Assembly (NCBI GenBank): GCA_903813345.2
Contig: CAIIXF020000011.1
Coordinates: forward strand, 2,566,571 to 2,630,570
DNA from: Owenia fusiformis
Lineage: Eukaryota; Annelida; Polychaeta; Sabellida; Oweniidae
Direction: 5' to 3'
Length of the DNA: 64,000 nt
The position numbers were made by a program, and so were the translations under genes. Of the stretch, positions 12,147 through 27,200 are shown in pieces. Under the pieces are notes generated by a model. The model did not search any database. It was not told where the DNA came from and saw only the letters and a program-made list of their open reading frames with translations. Within the stretch, counting starts at the first letter, position 1, and each line of letters begins with the position of its first letter.

Positions 12147-13783
12147 ACATGGGGCGATCCATATATTCTGATAAAAATGCTCTCATTTTGCTATTTTTCA
12201 CATATCGCTGTCATATTTTCAGAAAATGTAGATTATGTAATTACACATACAATGCTCAAATATTATATCTACATCTTAAATTAATTAAGAGATAAGGTTA
12301 CCATGGTAACCTGTATTAAGGGTAGGCAGGTCAATTAAATTATAACGTATAAAATGTCATAATAACTTGTTATTTTAATTATTTTAAAGCATGCGGAAAT
12401 CATACATTTTAAAAAAAAAGTTTGGTATTGTTTATCGTTGTTTGTTGCTAAACAAATGTTTATTCGTGATCACCTATAGCATCACATCAACTCACAATAG
12501 CAATGTATGACAGGATGGGCAAATTAGAATTACATGTCATGAGACACACCAAATATCAAAATGACTGATCAGATGAGGTTAGTGCGGCTGTTGCAGAGTG
12601 TGACATTAATAGATACATGAGGAGTCCCACTAGCTTTTATGTACTATCAAGAAGAGGACACCGCAAGAGACATACAGTGGGGGACAAAAATAAAACTCAA
12701 CGTTCACAAGTTGTCACAATGAGCTAAATTCCAAGTTTCTTGTTTCAAACTCTCCCAAGCGGTAGAAAAATAATTCCCGTTTACTAAAGTAGCACAATAA
12801 ATGAATCCAAAGCTTCATACCTGCAAATTATGGATAAATCCCTACCAAATCGAACGAATGATTTCATTAATCGCCATGTTTGTTATCCAAGGACAGTTGA
12901 CTCCCAGAATGCAACATCAGTTAACTGTATTTACTCGTGACAGGTTTCAAAATGGCGGAACAGCATTTTGAAAGCTGGCACGTGTCATGTTGCATTCTGG
13001 GAGTCAATCCTCCGCTCCGGCGCAATCGGGCGACAAAATCACCTCAACATTTGAAGAGTCGGCATAACATGTGAATATTCACTGCAACTTTTTAAGTTCT
13101 TATTTGTCATTATGGACACAAATTCCACGATATTGGGACTTACTAAGACGGAGAAAATAGAGCACTGAATACACTGAGGTAAGAATTTATTACACGTGCG
13201 ACAGCATGTAATTTTCATAGCTTTTGTAATTCTTTAGGATCCCCACTGTACACAGACCCATAGTGTATGGACAAGATGTTATATCTCTCTAAGGATCTCG
13301 AGGTAGTATTGTATAAATTTGAGGAAGGCTAGTCACTGTTGAATATGATTCCCAATCTGGTTGGAAGAAGAGCTTGCGGACAGAGAACACTACGATAATT
13401 TGAGATACAATTTATGAAAAAGAACTATTCCACTGTTGAAATAGCAAACAAGGGCAACAGGGGTATGGAGCAGTACAACAAATAGTTGACAATAGCCTGG
13501 ATATGCGTTTGATCTGCTTGAAATAGGTACCAAGGAATGATTAGATTAACAGATTTATCTATTTCATACGTTATAATTTAACTGACCTGCGTACCCTAAA
13601 TACAGGTTATCATGGCAACCTTATCTCAAAAATAATTTAAGATATAGCTATACTATTTTAGCATTGTATGTGTAATTGTATAATCTTTAAGTTCTGGAAA
13701 AATGAGAGGGATATGTGAAAAAAATCACAAAATAAGAGCATTTTTATCAGAATATATGGATCGCCCCTTGTATATATGACATA
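12147..13783. mobile_element. TIR element with arms of about 200 bp (GGGGCGATCC family)
   Basis: The left arm (12147-12346, GGGGCGATCCATATATTC onward) is repeated inverted at 13568-13783. The centre holds a separate nested MITE (12673-13250). A third arm follows head-to-head at 13787-13979. Confidence 0.75.
12673..13250. mobile_element. Nested MITE with TACAGTGGGG ends
   Basis: It starts TACAGTGGGGGAC and ends GATCCCCACTGTA, consistent with a TA target as in Tc1/mariner-type MITEs. Inside, TTGACTCCCAGAATGCAACA (about 12898) is inverted at about 12989-13008. Confidence 0.65.
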
Positions 13784-13979
13784 TATACAAGGGGCGATCC
13801 ATATATTCGGATAAAAATGCTCTTATTTTGTGATTTTTTTTCACATATCCCTCTCATTTTTCCAGAACTTAAAGATTATGCAATTACACATACAATGCTA
13901 AAATAGTATAGCTATATCTTAAATTATTTTTGAGATAAGGTTGCCATGATAACCTGTATTTAGGGTACGCAGGTCAGTT
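13568..13979. repeat. Head-to-head palindrome of about 400 bp
   Basis: Two nearly identical arms of about 195 bp meet at TTGTATATATGACATATATACAA (split here: left TTGTATATATG, right ACATATATACAA). Each starts GGGGCGATCC and ends in the GGGTACGCAGGTCAG region. The left arm belongs to the element at 12147-13783; the right arm is a solo copy. Confidence 0.85.
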
Positions 13980-14498
13980 TCCAGCATAACATTTCCAAAA
14001 AAAAATTATTTTGAGCCACCCTAATATATGTGTATGCATTTAAATGTGTCTATTGAAAACTATTTTTGTGGTAAATGCTCAGCATTGCTGGCTGTTCATT
14101 GGTTGTTATTACTTTTATGAGTTTGGTATAAATATCAGGATTTTACTCAGGTCCAAGCAGTGCTGCTGGGGTTTTCCTGACAAGGTAGGTTGTTTTTCTA
14201 GCTTTCATAGCCAAGGTCACGGCATGGATAGATTGCCTGTTAGGAACATCGATAAATTGCATTCAAGACTCTAATTATGGTATCATCATGTGTGTTAAGG
14301 TCAGGGTGCATGATGGGAAATTTCCTGCATCCCTCAATCGAGTCGCATGTTATTTTTCAAACAAGAATCAGCTTTACACATGTGCCTAGAAAAGACTTGT
14401 GAGAAGAATGGTTTGATAAAGTGTATAAAACATATTATCGTGTTTCTAAAGAATTGCTTATTTTAATCCTGTTTATTTCAAGTTGGTAGGTTCAATAT

Positions 14499-14895
14499 TA
14501 GAGTCCATTTCACTGCTTCATTTCGTCAGTAGAACGGCAAAAATAAGAAATTGGGAGCCCATTTTGCAATAATATATGGAAAAGTATATTCATAATGTAC
14601 ATGAATGACATTTGTATATCTTGGATTGCTTCTAGTTTGGCTTATAAAGTATGTGGCCTCGTATATTTAGATTGTTTCTCTGCCATGTTATTTTCAAAAA
14701 GATTAACATGGCTGAAATTCTTCAAACTACAAGACGGCACAGGCTTATTGCACAAAAAAACTAAAAAATCTGAAATATAGAAATGTCATTCATGTACATT
14801 ATGAATATACTTTTCCATATATTATTGCACAATGGTCTCCCAATTTCTTATTTTTGCCGTTCTACTGACGAAATGAAGCAGTGAAATGGACTCTA
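14499..14895. mobile_element. Foldback MITE with arms of about 110 bp
   Basis: AGAGTCCATTTCACTGCTTC at the left is matched exactly by GAAGCAGTGAAATGGACTCT at the right. The loop is about 170 bp. Confidence 0.85.
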
Positions 14896-15221
14896 GTAAA
14901 GTTACGGCTTCACTATGGAGGGGCAATTTCTTCGTAAACTAAAAACCGTATTGTCAGCAAAGATTTGACGAAAACACAATATTTTTGCGCCGATTGCATT
15001 TCTTCATTTGTGGATGAATCTTTATCAATTTGAAACACGTTTGAGCTAAATATACAAATTGTGCCTTGTCCTTCTCCATGACGCGAAATTCCCGGGTGTG
15101 TCTATATTTTTTCTTTTTAAAACATTTAATCAAGTTTATATATTATTACGATTTTTTATTGCTTATACATTTTCCACTGCAGGTGTCATCATCAACGGAA
15201 GCACAGAAAGTAACATTAAGG

Positions 15222-18200
15222 ATGAAGATAATTATCAGTCTGACAATCGCAGTTGTGCTTTTAAGCACCTGTCAGGGAATGGCTCGACGCGGCTCAGGTG
15301 AGTTCACTTTACATTGTCAATGGCGAATCCAGAAGTTGACAAAGGGAGGGGGCAAATTGTGAATCGGGAGAAAATGTTCCCGGCCCTTAAGGTGCCATGG
15401 AAGTTAACAGGAAATGAGGAAACAGGAAGTGAAAAAATTGATTTTTTGGACATTTTTTGAACAAAGATAATAGAGTTCTAGTTTGACCTCCAGTCAATTT
15501 AACCAGTTCCACATATTATTTACATGACCAGGATCGAAATTTGCATGGTCAATATGACCCTAATCATGATGAAATTACCTTTTTAGCCATTTGAAAGTGT
15601 GACTGAAAAAAGGCTAAAAGTAGAAGGTAGCCAAAGGTCACTGAACAGATATCTTTTGAATTTTTCAGAACATGTGCCCAACATAATGCTCTAACTAATA
15701 CAATCTTTAAAATTTTAGAAAATCGTCTTAAACATGGCGGTCATAAAAATGAAAATAGATCGCTTTTCTCATTTTTTACATTTTTTTCTTTTTCTGTGAA
15801 TGATACCAAATTCTCAAAGATTGTATCATTTAGAGCAATATATTGGGCACATTTTCTGAAAAATTCATAAGATTCTGTTCAGTGACCTTTGGCTACCTCC
15901 TACTTTTAGCTATTTTTAGGGTCCTTCTGACCATGAACATTGTGATCCTGGACCTGTAAATGGTATTAGGAACTAGTTGAATTGACTGGAGGTCAAAACG
16001 AACTCTGTTATCTTTGTTCAAAAAATTTAAAAAATGCAAAAAATGTCACTTCCTGTTTTGTCATTTCCTGTTAACTTCCATAGCACCTTAAAACCAAAAT
16101 TTGGGCCCAAAATTTAAAAATGTACGCCCAAAAATGCCCCCCCCCCCCCCCTTGATCCGCCACTGATGGTACAACCGTATTTATTTCGTAACATGTTGGC
16201 ACCAATTTCTCCTTACACATTGACGTGTTATGTAGATTCTTAATCTTGTACACACAGCATGACGTATATGTCTGTCGCAAATCAAATTCTTTGGGAACGC
16301 AGAATGACAAAAGTTCATGACACAGAATATTTACTAAAACTGCTCTGAATAACAGTATTTATTCAGTCTACACAAATTATGCTATTAGTGACTGATATTC
16401 AAGAGATATATGCATATGATTTATGCACAAACTATTCATGAAAATTTTCTGAGTATAATTGCCTTAAGGCGACGCTATATTAAATAAAAAGTACAAAAAT
16501 GACTGCCATATTTTTTTGATAAAGACACATGTTTTTAAAATCTGTTTACCTTGTATATGAATTGTGTATCTTGATTAATGAAACATGTCAAAGTTAACAT
16601 CACACATAAACGCATTTTTCCAAACTATGAATTGGAGGTGCATGGATCCCCAAAGCTAGCATGAAGAGTGCGAAGTGAGGCTAATTTTTGAAAGTTTCAA
16701 GGAGTAGCCTTGCAACAGTCACACATTTGCAAGAGTCTAAAATTTCCACAAATCATCTTACCTTTCCCAGGAACAACGAAGGAGCATGAAAATGTGCACT
16801 TCATGCATTGTTAGAGTATAATAAAGCTCAAACCATTGTAAATTCTAAATATTTCATGTCCACATTTTGTTTACCGGAACTACTTCTAGACTTCCTGATT
16901 AATCCTCATGCACGTTTTGTGACTACACCAAGTGGCATGGATTATCACTTGTATGTTTTATCTATTACAGTGTAATTATCATGATAGATACATGATAGAG
17001 GCTTTATGAATGATAAACAATGGAAACATGAATGAAGATAATTCTGGACTAAAAAATAGTTCCAGGAAACAAAATGGTGGACATAAAATATTTAGAATTC
17101 ACAATGGTTTGAGCTTAATTATACTCTAACAATGCAAGAAGTACACATTTTCGTGCTCCTTCGTTGTTCCTTGGTAAGGTAAGACTATATCTAGAAATTT
17201 TGAATTCTTGCAAATGTGTGTCTGTTGCAAGGCTACTCCTTGAAACTTTCAAAAAATAGCCTCACTTCGCACTCTTCATGCTAGCTTTTGGGAGCCATAC
17301 ACCTCCAATTCATAGTTATGAAAAATGCGTTTAAATGTGAGGTTTTCTTTTATGTGTCTCTTTAGTCAGGAAATGCATTCACATACAAGGAAAACAGTAT
17401 ACAAAATCTTCTGACTTTATCAAAAAAATATGGCTCCCATGTTTTTGTACTTTTGATTAACTTAAATGTCACCTTAAAGGCAGAATCAGATCTATGGGGG
17501 TGACAAAATTACAAGCAACATGTACAATTGACCAAACAATCTACATGTATTGCTTACAATCTAAAATGCAATATCTCCCAAAAGATTCACAGTACTTGTT
17601 ATAAATTGTTAGGGTTTTGTTAGACTGGTCGCTAGATCTGATTCTCTCTTTAAGCTTCTGCGGATATATTTCCCGGATCTTCTTGGAATCACTAAAATGC
17701 AGGATAAGATGTAACAATGAGAACTATTTACGCACTTTTAATTAATAACGATATCTCTAATTCTCAATGTTAAACTAAAAGTGTAATGTTGAATGGTTGT
17801 TCTAGGCTCAAACAATCGCCAGAATTGAAGTAGTGCTAAAACCAATTTAAAATCTTTTATTAGCTTGTCTTTAGCACAAATAACATCTCTTTTGTTATTT
17901 TGACTACGAAACTTGTGACCAATGTCAGTCTGTCATTTTAGTTTGAGACATGATAAATATTTTTACTTCTAAAGGGATTGACCACACGGCATTACTGTTC
18001 ATCATTTTCAAAGATATAAACATTGAATAGAATAGATAATAAATAAGTAATAATTTCATAACGTGTTAACACCAAGATCATTTCATACGATTTCAACTGA
18101 AAATGAGATCAAAATGGACTCCAAACTCACAATAGGTGGTACTACTCATCAAACACACTTTAATAATTTGTAAAAGTTATTACAGTATAACGATTTCGAT

Positions 18201-21200
18201 GTGCCTTATATTAGTATAGTTTCAAGTACATCATTGACTTTTTGTGAACTTGTTGTGCATCATACACCATTACATTTTTTATTCATTTTAGATTTCAGCA
18301 ATGGTCGAATTTACAAAACCATCAAATAAAAAAGCAGCATTACATTAATGTTAAAATATGATAAATTATATAGAGAGCATATAAGGGTGTGTCATTTTTC
18401 AAGAATGTTCTCAGATCATAACGGTAGTTCACGGATTTTATTCAACAAAATCGGATGATTTCAAAACTGGTCCGTTGGCCAATCTTTCCGTCCCATTGGA
18501 TTACATTGTGGGCGACGCCCACTTTTCAATGGAAAACATTATTTCGCACTTCTTTGCTCATCATTTGCCGGAAATAATTGGTAATGTTTTCCTTTATAAG
18601 CATTTAGACATACACCAAAACACTTTCAATGGGTGCAAACTAGATTGTTCTGGCACTTTCTGTCGCCGAGATATTGCCAGTCTACTAAGCTGTAGTCTAC
18701 TGTGGGTGGGGGTCAAAAATAAAAATTGATTTCGGTAGATTTGCAAGGGGATATTTTCTTATTTCATGATAAAACATTTCTAAAACATTTCAAATTGTTG
18801 ACAGAAAAGAAAAGCATTCGTGAATTTAACTTCCCAAGATATGCATTTTATATTTCTTTGACCCCTGGACCAGTAGATCTGCAATATCTTTGCGATAAAA
18901 AGTGCAAGAACAGTCTAGTTTACATCAATTGAAAGTGTTTTGATGTATTCTCAAATACATATATCAGAAAAATTGGTTCTAACCAATTCCGGTAAATGAG
19001 CAGCAAAGAAGTGCGAAACATTATTTTCCATTGAAAAGTGGGCGTCGCCCACAATGTAACTCAATGGGACGGAAAGAATGGCCGACGGGCCAGTTTTAAC
19101 GTTATCCGATTTTGTTGAAAAAATCATCGAACCACCAGCACCATCTGTAACCCCATGTTTACAGTTAAAGGGCCCTTGTAATCTCGGAACATTCTTGAAA
19201 AATGAAACACCCTAGAGCATATAGAAGAAAATCCTTGACCTTGGTTTTGGAAACTAGGTAAAGCGTTGCAAAGTTCACATCTTTTGTTTTTATCATTTCT
19301 TTGGTTCCATTGACTCAACATGTAATCAATCATATAATCAATATGGTGATATCCCCGTGTTAAGTCATTGGAGAGGTTAAGCTTTGCATATATAATCGAA
19401 ACTGAACCTGTACGTATCACTCGACCATATACAAATGCGTGTAGCCTTCTCATATAAATAGCCGTTCAAATCCAGTGTTTGTTTAGACTACACCATAGCG
19501 TGTAATGATTCTATAGTATGTCATTGATGCGGTTTATAGCTGGTTGTCTAATACATATTTTAAACAAGCTCGTTTCGTAAGATTTTTGGCGCTAAATCAT
19601 GCATGACATACATCATCGTGTTCAGCAAGAATTCAACTGTGCATCGAAATCAAAATTGACAGCATAGTGTTCAATAGACACGAGTAAAATGGTTCCCGTT
19701 GACCCAACGTCAAATATCAAATCTCCCGTTCTAAACCCGAAACTCTGAAGCTGAAAGAGTATCTGAAGTAGACTAAGCGCGCATAAAATTATGAGCGCTC
19801 GATACATTCCTTTGTTATTTTTTGTACTTTGCGTTCACGGTTACGTTGTGAAAAACATCGTTAGCTTAACCTCTCCATTGTTTTGAAAATGCAGAATGAC
19901 ATACAGAATAACATTCAGATATCGTTTTTCAATTATTTTAGCCATTTGATGCTTTCTTGACACTTCTTGTGTTTGAGACATTAAATGCCAATAACTATTT
20001 ATTTCCATTGTTTCCTGCTTAAAGGTGTGGGGTTCACTGCTATTCAGTGATTTCTAAGCACTGTCAAAGTGTTATTTTCAATTACAGTCCCCTCCATAAG
20101 TTTGGCAACCTTTTTTTCCCCCATTGAACTATGTGTTAAAGCCTCTTTACCTTTGAATTTTTATTTACTTAACCTGCAATGAAAATACTTATACTATTGA
20201 TGGAAACATACTGAGAAAATTTGGAGGTATTGCAAAAAAGTCAAGTTACGTTTCCATCAATATTATAAGTTATTTCATCGCCGGTTAGGTAAATAAAAAT
20301 TCAAACGTAAAGAGGCTTTAACACGTAGTTCAATGGAGAAAAAAGGTTGCCAAACTTATGGAGGGGAGTTTATAAGAAATAATAAAAAGTTACCCTTTTC
20401 AATTTCATCGAGAGGATGACATAGGGGTAGTAGTCGCACACATTTCACCTCCATTTCCATCTGATGGGCCTGTACATTTAGTTTTGTTCATAGATTTAAC
20501 TGTTATTGCAAATAAGATCAAGAATCAAATTATCAAAAGATCGTGAATCAAAAAAGGTGTGACAATAAGTGCGACCCTGGAGTACACCGATGATAAAGAT
20601 AATAGGAACATGTATTACACATCAAATAAATAGTTATAATCTTACTAGGTCAAATCAAGAAGAAGATAGATGTGGAATGAAATTGAAATAAATGTGACAA
20701 TTTTTTAAAGAAGTTAGACAAAAAATACAGACAGACGGTCTCATTTTCAATTAATCGAATAGAATTAATATAGTTTGCTAACTAACTTTCCGACAACCAA
20801 TGGACCGATATATATTGAAACCAAGCTTGATAGAGGCTAATTGATAATGTTGATATATTTAGGATCGCCTCAAAATCCTTCGATGTTGTCGACCAATGGT
20901 AGATGTGGACCTAAGTTCGAAAACCGTGAATGTCCAATCGATTCGCTTGTACCTGGCTGGATTTCTGTGACCCCATGCTGCGGTGAAAGTGGATGGTGTG
21001 GCAACTCCCCTGAGCATTGCAAGTACATCGATTACAGAAAGCCTGAATCTCTAAAACAAACAGGTATGACGACAGGTAGAACCTCAATTGGTATGGAATA
21101 CAAATATATGTAAACCCCCCTGTGATAAGTGTGGACAACTTTTTAAAGCTATCAATGATAAATATGTCGACAATGCCCAGAAAAATTGTTTCGTATTGAT

Positions 21201-24200
21201 ACCTCGCTAATTAAAACGATATTTGTTGTATATTTCTTACGCACTAAGCAAGTAAATTCGGTATGACAACAGAATTAGAAGTACACGTTTTCGTTCTTGG
21301 GCTTGTTATTCGAGAATTGTTTGAAATAACGATAGTGATATGAAAAAGTGGTGTAACGTTCGAAAATAACAAAGTAAAAACAGCAATTAAAATATAACAA
21401 TGTACAGATTTATATTTTTGAAAAACGAAGTGATATAACAATAATATATAAAATATAATATAATAAGTTCAATCGGCGATACGCCTAATTGCCTTTTGGT
21501 CCATTTTCTCAAGTGGTAGAAAAAAACATGAAATAGATTTTCTAACGTTGAGTGTAACGAATCAGTTCGAAAATTACTTAAAGTATTACGGAAGGCGAAA
21601 TGTGTATTGCGTAGCATTTTTATAAGGGTGATCGTAGGTGGTGAGTAGGGTATTCACGCTTGGAGTATTTCATTTGGACATGTAAATTATTTATAATTAA
21701 TAATAATATTCAGAAGTTGAGATTTGTGGTATGGAACGAGATGTATTACGTAGTTGCTTGACGTAAATGGACTGATGAATAAATGTCATACTCGCCCACA
21801 AGGTCATTACTACTTGCAAGTTAATTTAGTAGTTGTGTTCTGTTTTTGGTAAACATGGAGTTTAGTTCACTTAACATGATTTCGCGGGAACTTGCGTGTG
21901 ATCTTTGAATTAAAGAAGGACTTTGGTTTGTACCCGTGCTAATCTCTACGCGATTTCGGTCTGTAACAATGAACAGAATAAAATTTTCAGTCATACGCGT
22001 ACGCCATAAATCATAGAATCTTGGTCTTTATTCCTGAAATAAAACTTGATATATTAGAACCATTCAATAAGAATAAAATTAAACGCTTAACACTAGATAC
22101 ATTTAAACGTGTGTCATAACCTATGAATGTTAATCTTTGATAAGATGTAAATAAATGTAAACATATTATTATATCTTATTTTAGCATGCAGGGAACTAGA
22201 AGATGAAGAAAGGGCTATTCGTCATAGGATAAAAGAGAAAAAGGAAGAGTTGAAATGCAGAAATGATAGGGTGAGTTGTAGATAAATATTGTGAATGATT
22301 TTGAAAAGAATGAGTGCTGAACAACTAATGGGATGTTGAGATTTTTCTATACAAATTTCAAACGATATCTAACCATGCGAGATAACAAGCAGACTAGATA
22401 CATTTGGTTACCAGCTGGCAAAATTACATGCTTATGCGGTTTCAAATAAAAAGCATTCCAAACCCCCTGTGACAACATGGAAACTAGGTCAAAAGGCATA
22501 TTCATACTTGTTTTTTTATTATTTTTTATTTTTATATTTCCTTTATTTCATAATATATCATACAAACAGATACAGGGCCTACGCCGAAGCATTATTGGCC
22601 CTGTTGAAGTAGTTACAATATAAGTTAAAATAGGTCACAATGTAAACATGATAGATATAGAACATATTTATGAACATGAAAATAATCGTGAAAACGTGAA
22701 GACAGGTCAGAGATTTATGTACAAATTAATGAGTATTGGACTATTTAACTTCCTTGACAACAGAGTGTAAAAATTCGGCTGTGAATTCAATAGCCTTTTT
22801 ATTTGTATTTGTGTCAAGAGAAGGATCTGCAAAAAGTAGAAAGTCTACCCGGTCTTCCTGTTCTCTATTATTAAAAGAGTTTAAATTAAAGGATGCTGCC
22901 TATTCATACTTGTCAGCATCTCTATTTTGTTTCGAGTTATTAATAAAACTAATTATAAACTCTAATATCACGTTTGGGACATGGTGAAATTAAAATTGAG
23001 AAGAAGATGATTTTGAGTGGAATTTTGAGTGATTTTGAGTGGAATTTTTAGTGAACATTGAGTGGTAACCTACATATATGTCTTAAACAGTTCCTTCTTG
23101 GACATATAAATCTGTTTGTGAATATTTTGTATGGAACAATACAACAATAGATAAACGAATTTTAGATTGGAAGTGTCTTGTCCAAACGAATTGTACAAAC
23201 ACATACAAAGTACCTCGATCATCTATCTGGAGTATTGGGTTCTTCATACCTCGCAGCAGATTGTCTCAATTACAAAGAATTACTAATGCACTATATGCTC
23301 TAACTTTAATATTCTTCAATTCAGCCGAGATTTTGTGTATATAACAATTGAAGTTTTATCTATTATATCTTGAAGTTTCAGCATCAAACATTAATAGTAA
23401 GTCTAAATATGGTTGCTATAACAACATGGTGGTAGGGGTGGGCGGGGCAGGTACCAATTTTTCTAATTATGAAAAGATCTAAAATGTTATTTTATTAATA
23501 TTTCTTTTCTTAAAATGGTCAAAATGTTTGGGAAATTGTTAAATATTCAGCATGGTCTTAACCAAGTACAAATAATGACATTTAGCACTGTGATGTCATA
23601 ATACCACATTTCAATAGTCAAAAATTCAAATACAGTCACAGTCAAGAAATTGCAAAAAGGCTGCAATTCTTACCTGATAACAGAAGGCCTTCTATTTGGT
23701 GGCCTAATTTCATACTTCACTTGGATTCACAGCCATGCAAAACAATGCTACCATGAAGAAAGTATATAAGGAGTATATACCAGATAGAACTACAATTATG
23801 GGTTGGCAGAGTAAATTTAAAAGAGACAATTTGACTCTGGATGACAACTCTAAACATGGGAGGCAAAAACCCACAAGTCACAGTGAAAGAAATTGCCAAG
23901 AGTGTTTGACCCGACAGGCATCAAAAGTACATAACATGCAAAGGGCAATATTTTGAGAAAATGTGAAACGGGACACTGTGCAATATACATCCATTAAATC
24001 TAGTATGTGCTCATAGTAATTTAGTATCTTAAAATTTATTTTTGAGCATTCTTCTTAGCTACACAAAATGGTATTTGTTGATTAATTATTTCATATTTTC
24101 AATTGTTATTCCTTGACTATAACCTGCCCCGCCCTACCCAAACTCACCGTCTTGATTTTATTATAACATAGATATAGTTTTATCATTCAACATGAAATTT

Positions 24201-27200
24201 TGTAGAATAATCAAACTGTCTCAAAGGAACATTTACTGAAAGGATGTGTCCGGGTATATGCCCTTTTGGTCCCTCAGTCAAATGTATGTGAAATATGTTT
24301 TTTTTTACTGTCCTAGTTATATTTGATAAGTATATTTACTTTTTCACGAGTTTTGATGCATAATTAACCCGCTGCTGAGAGTCAGAATAAGTATCTTAAC
24401 AAAACAAAAAATAGTCATTATCATAGAAAAAAACACCAATGACAACATGTATGACATACAAAGAAGAAATAACCTAAGACCCATGAAGAAATAAAAAGAA
24501 AATCATATTTTGAAATATATTTAAGAATTAATTTTTTTTTCAAATTTTTGAATTTCCCGCCAGTTTAATTTGAAGGGGAAAAAACAAGATGGTTGCCAAT
24601 TGATGTAAGAAATATCAGAAAAAAAGGTTGCTTCACTTTTAGTTTTCACAATGAGCACAGTTTTCCGGTTTAGCTTTTTTGACTGATTCTGACTCTTCAT
24701 CACCAGGATCATGTATAGAGATTATAAAATTGAAACCCAAATGTTGTGCTCAGCATGAATTTGACTGAAATATATGTAACATCACCAACACAATTGAAGT
24801 CTCAAAACTGGATGCTCAGTAACTTTGAGTGACTATAATCCCTTGATTACCCAGATAAACACCAATTCACTTATCCAGAAATACCATTCAATGTCTATAC
24901 AAAGAAAGTAATTAATGTTTTGGAAGATATGTTTCAAACGTTTTGCATAAATAATTCATTTAATATTTGGCATGGATTTTTTTTCAATTCTGACAAAGTG
25001 ATATGCACTGTCTTTGATGCCAATATTCTTCATCAATTGTGATACAAATTGATATTTTTGTAATCTCAGAAGAAGGATAAGATACTGAAGTTTAATAATA
25101 TGTGTGGTTGAGTTGGTTTTTCAGACATTACAATTTTCAATATTTTCTAAGTTGATACCCAGACTCATTCCCAGACTCATCCTTTCATGGAAAAATATCA
25201 ATTTTTATTAAGTTAGAGCATATAGTGCATTACTTCTGGGACAACCCTCGTACATATGAAAGTATGCAATAATAATTGCTTCAAAATGTCAAGTTAAAAG
25301 TTACAGTCACCTATATTAGTCCCAGGAATACGCTTTTCAAGGTAATATTCTCAACAATTGTGATGGATTCCGACGGATTAATTTCTTGGAAATGAAAATT
25401 ACAAATGTATTTGCTTTATTTTTGTCTGACCAGTCAAGGATAAATATTTGAAAATCTCTATTCATAAACATCTGGGAAGACATTAAAAGCGAGGATATCG
25501 TGATAAGTATTCCATTTTAACAACGAATGCGCAAAACATGTACATAGGACAATTTTTGATAATTGATATTTATATTTTAAAAATATGTTGTTGTACTAGA
25601 GACTACGACATATTGTTGATTTCATGGACATGCAAGGTGTTATTTTTTGTTGACCAGACTTAAAGCAATCATTACCAAAATGTACCCGTTTGGGAAATTG
25701 CTTATCTTTTTAAACATTTTCACTTTGTTGAGGGTTGTGGTTTGTTTTCAGTAGTCATAGGCCAAAATGCCCTATACGTCACTTCCGCTGAATAGAAAAA
25801 AGTAGTATTCAAAAATAAATGTAGTCCCAACACAATTGTGATCATGACGAGTCAGTAAGCTAGTATGTAGGCACAGTTGTAATCTTTTTGCAATGTCAAC
25901 ATGCCATTTCTTCTGAAAATGCGTTTATTTGGGTTATCTGAAGGAAAATTTCGAGTCAAGTGGCGTATTAATTTTGCCTTCATTTTTGTGAATTTCAATT
26001 TGTGTCTGCAGAGAGAGGGGGTAGTGTCACAATTGACCAATTATTTCAAAAAGTAGATGATTGGCCCCTATTGAGTTTAGTGTCAAGATGTAGCTTAGAC
26101 ATAGCTTTAGAACCTCAGATAGGCCAGTGAGGCCACATAAATCTATAACTCGAGATAAAAAGTCAGGCGTTTGCCCTTTTGCCCATTGACTAGTATGGTG
26201 ACGTGAATTAGGGCAGTTTTGCCTATTAGTCACATGTGAAAGTGACCAACATTTTTTAAAACTACTCAGAATCGCCCAGAATTGAAGTTTATTAGTGTGA
26301 AACATATTTTGGACGGAGGCAAAAAGGGGAATTTTCATGAACAAATTTAATGTTTTTGCTGAATCAGCAGTTTTCGGTTTTTACCCCCAAAACCACTGAT
26401 TTTGACGATATTTGGCTACAATTTTGTCCTTAGTGACCCCTAAATGTCATTAGTTGTCGTAAATGGGGAAGCCAACGAGTTGCTATTCATCATAAAGATT
26501 GAATTTTCCATCTTATGGTGTCCAGTATAGAAAGAAGGTACATATCGGGGGTGCAGTCAGAAATTGGTGAGTTAAGTGTCAATTTTTGATGTATTTGTTC
26601 ACTCTGAATGACTACATTCGAGCTAAAAAATATCTCAAAAGTCCCAATTCTCTAGGCCAGAGTCAAAACTGATCAAATTTGTCATCATTTTTCAAATCAG
26701 GAGGTTGTTGAATGGAATAAAGTATGAAAAAGTGATGATTTTAGTAAGATTTTGCCAAAAAGTGGGCCAAATTTGTCCAATTTTCTGGTTCACGGTTCAG
26801 TGATTTTGGCTAAAAATCGCAATATGCAATAAAATACTCAATTTCTTGACACGATACTGAAAAATGTCACCATCAGGCAGTGGATTTCATGATGTAAATG
26901 AAAAACTAGTCAAATTTAAAGGAAAACCATTGGGTTCTTGGAAAAATGACCCCAGGGGTAATGAAGTAGCCATATTTTTCATAATTGCTGTCAGAATATT
27001 CTTAAACTGCACAAAACTACTTGAAAAACTCTAGTAAATTGGAAAAACGCAATTTAAAGCCAGAAATCACCCAACCATGTGGCTTTTAGGCCAAAATGCC
27101 CTATACGTCACTTCCGCTGAATAGAAAAAAGTAGTATTCAAAAATAAATGTAGTCCCAACACAATTGTGATCATGACGAGTCAGTAAGCTAGTATGTAGG

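Noticed and set aside
18475-18932. Two adjoining + strand ORFs
   Set aside because: They lie in the arms and loop of the Mutator-like element and have no recognisable protein features.
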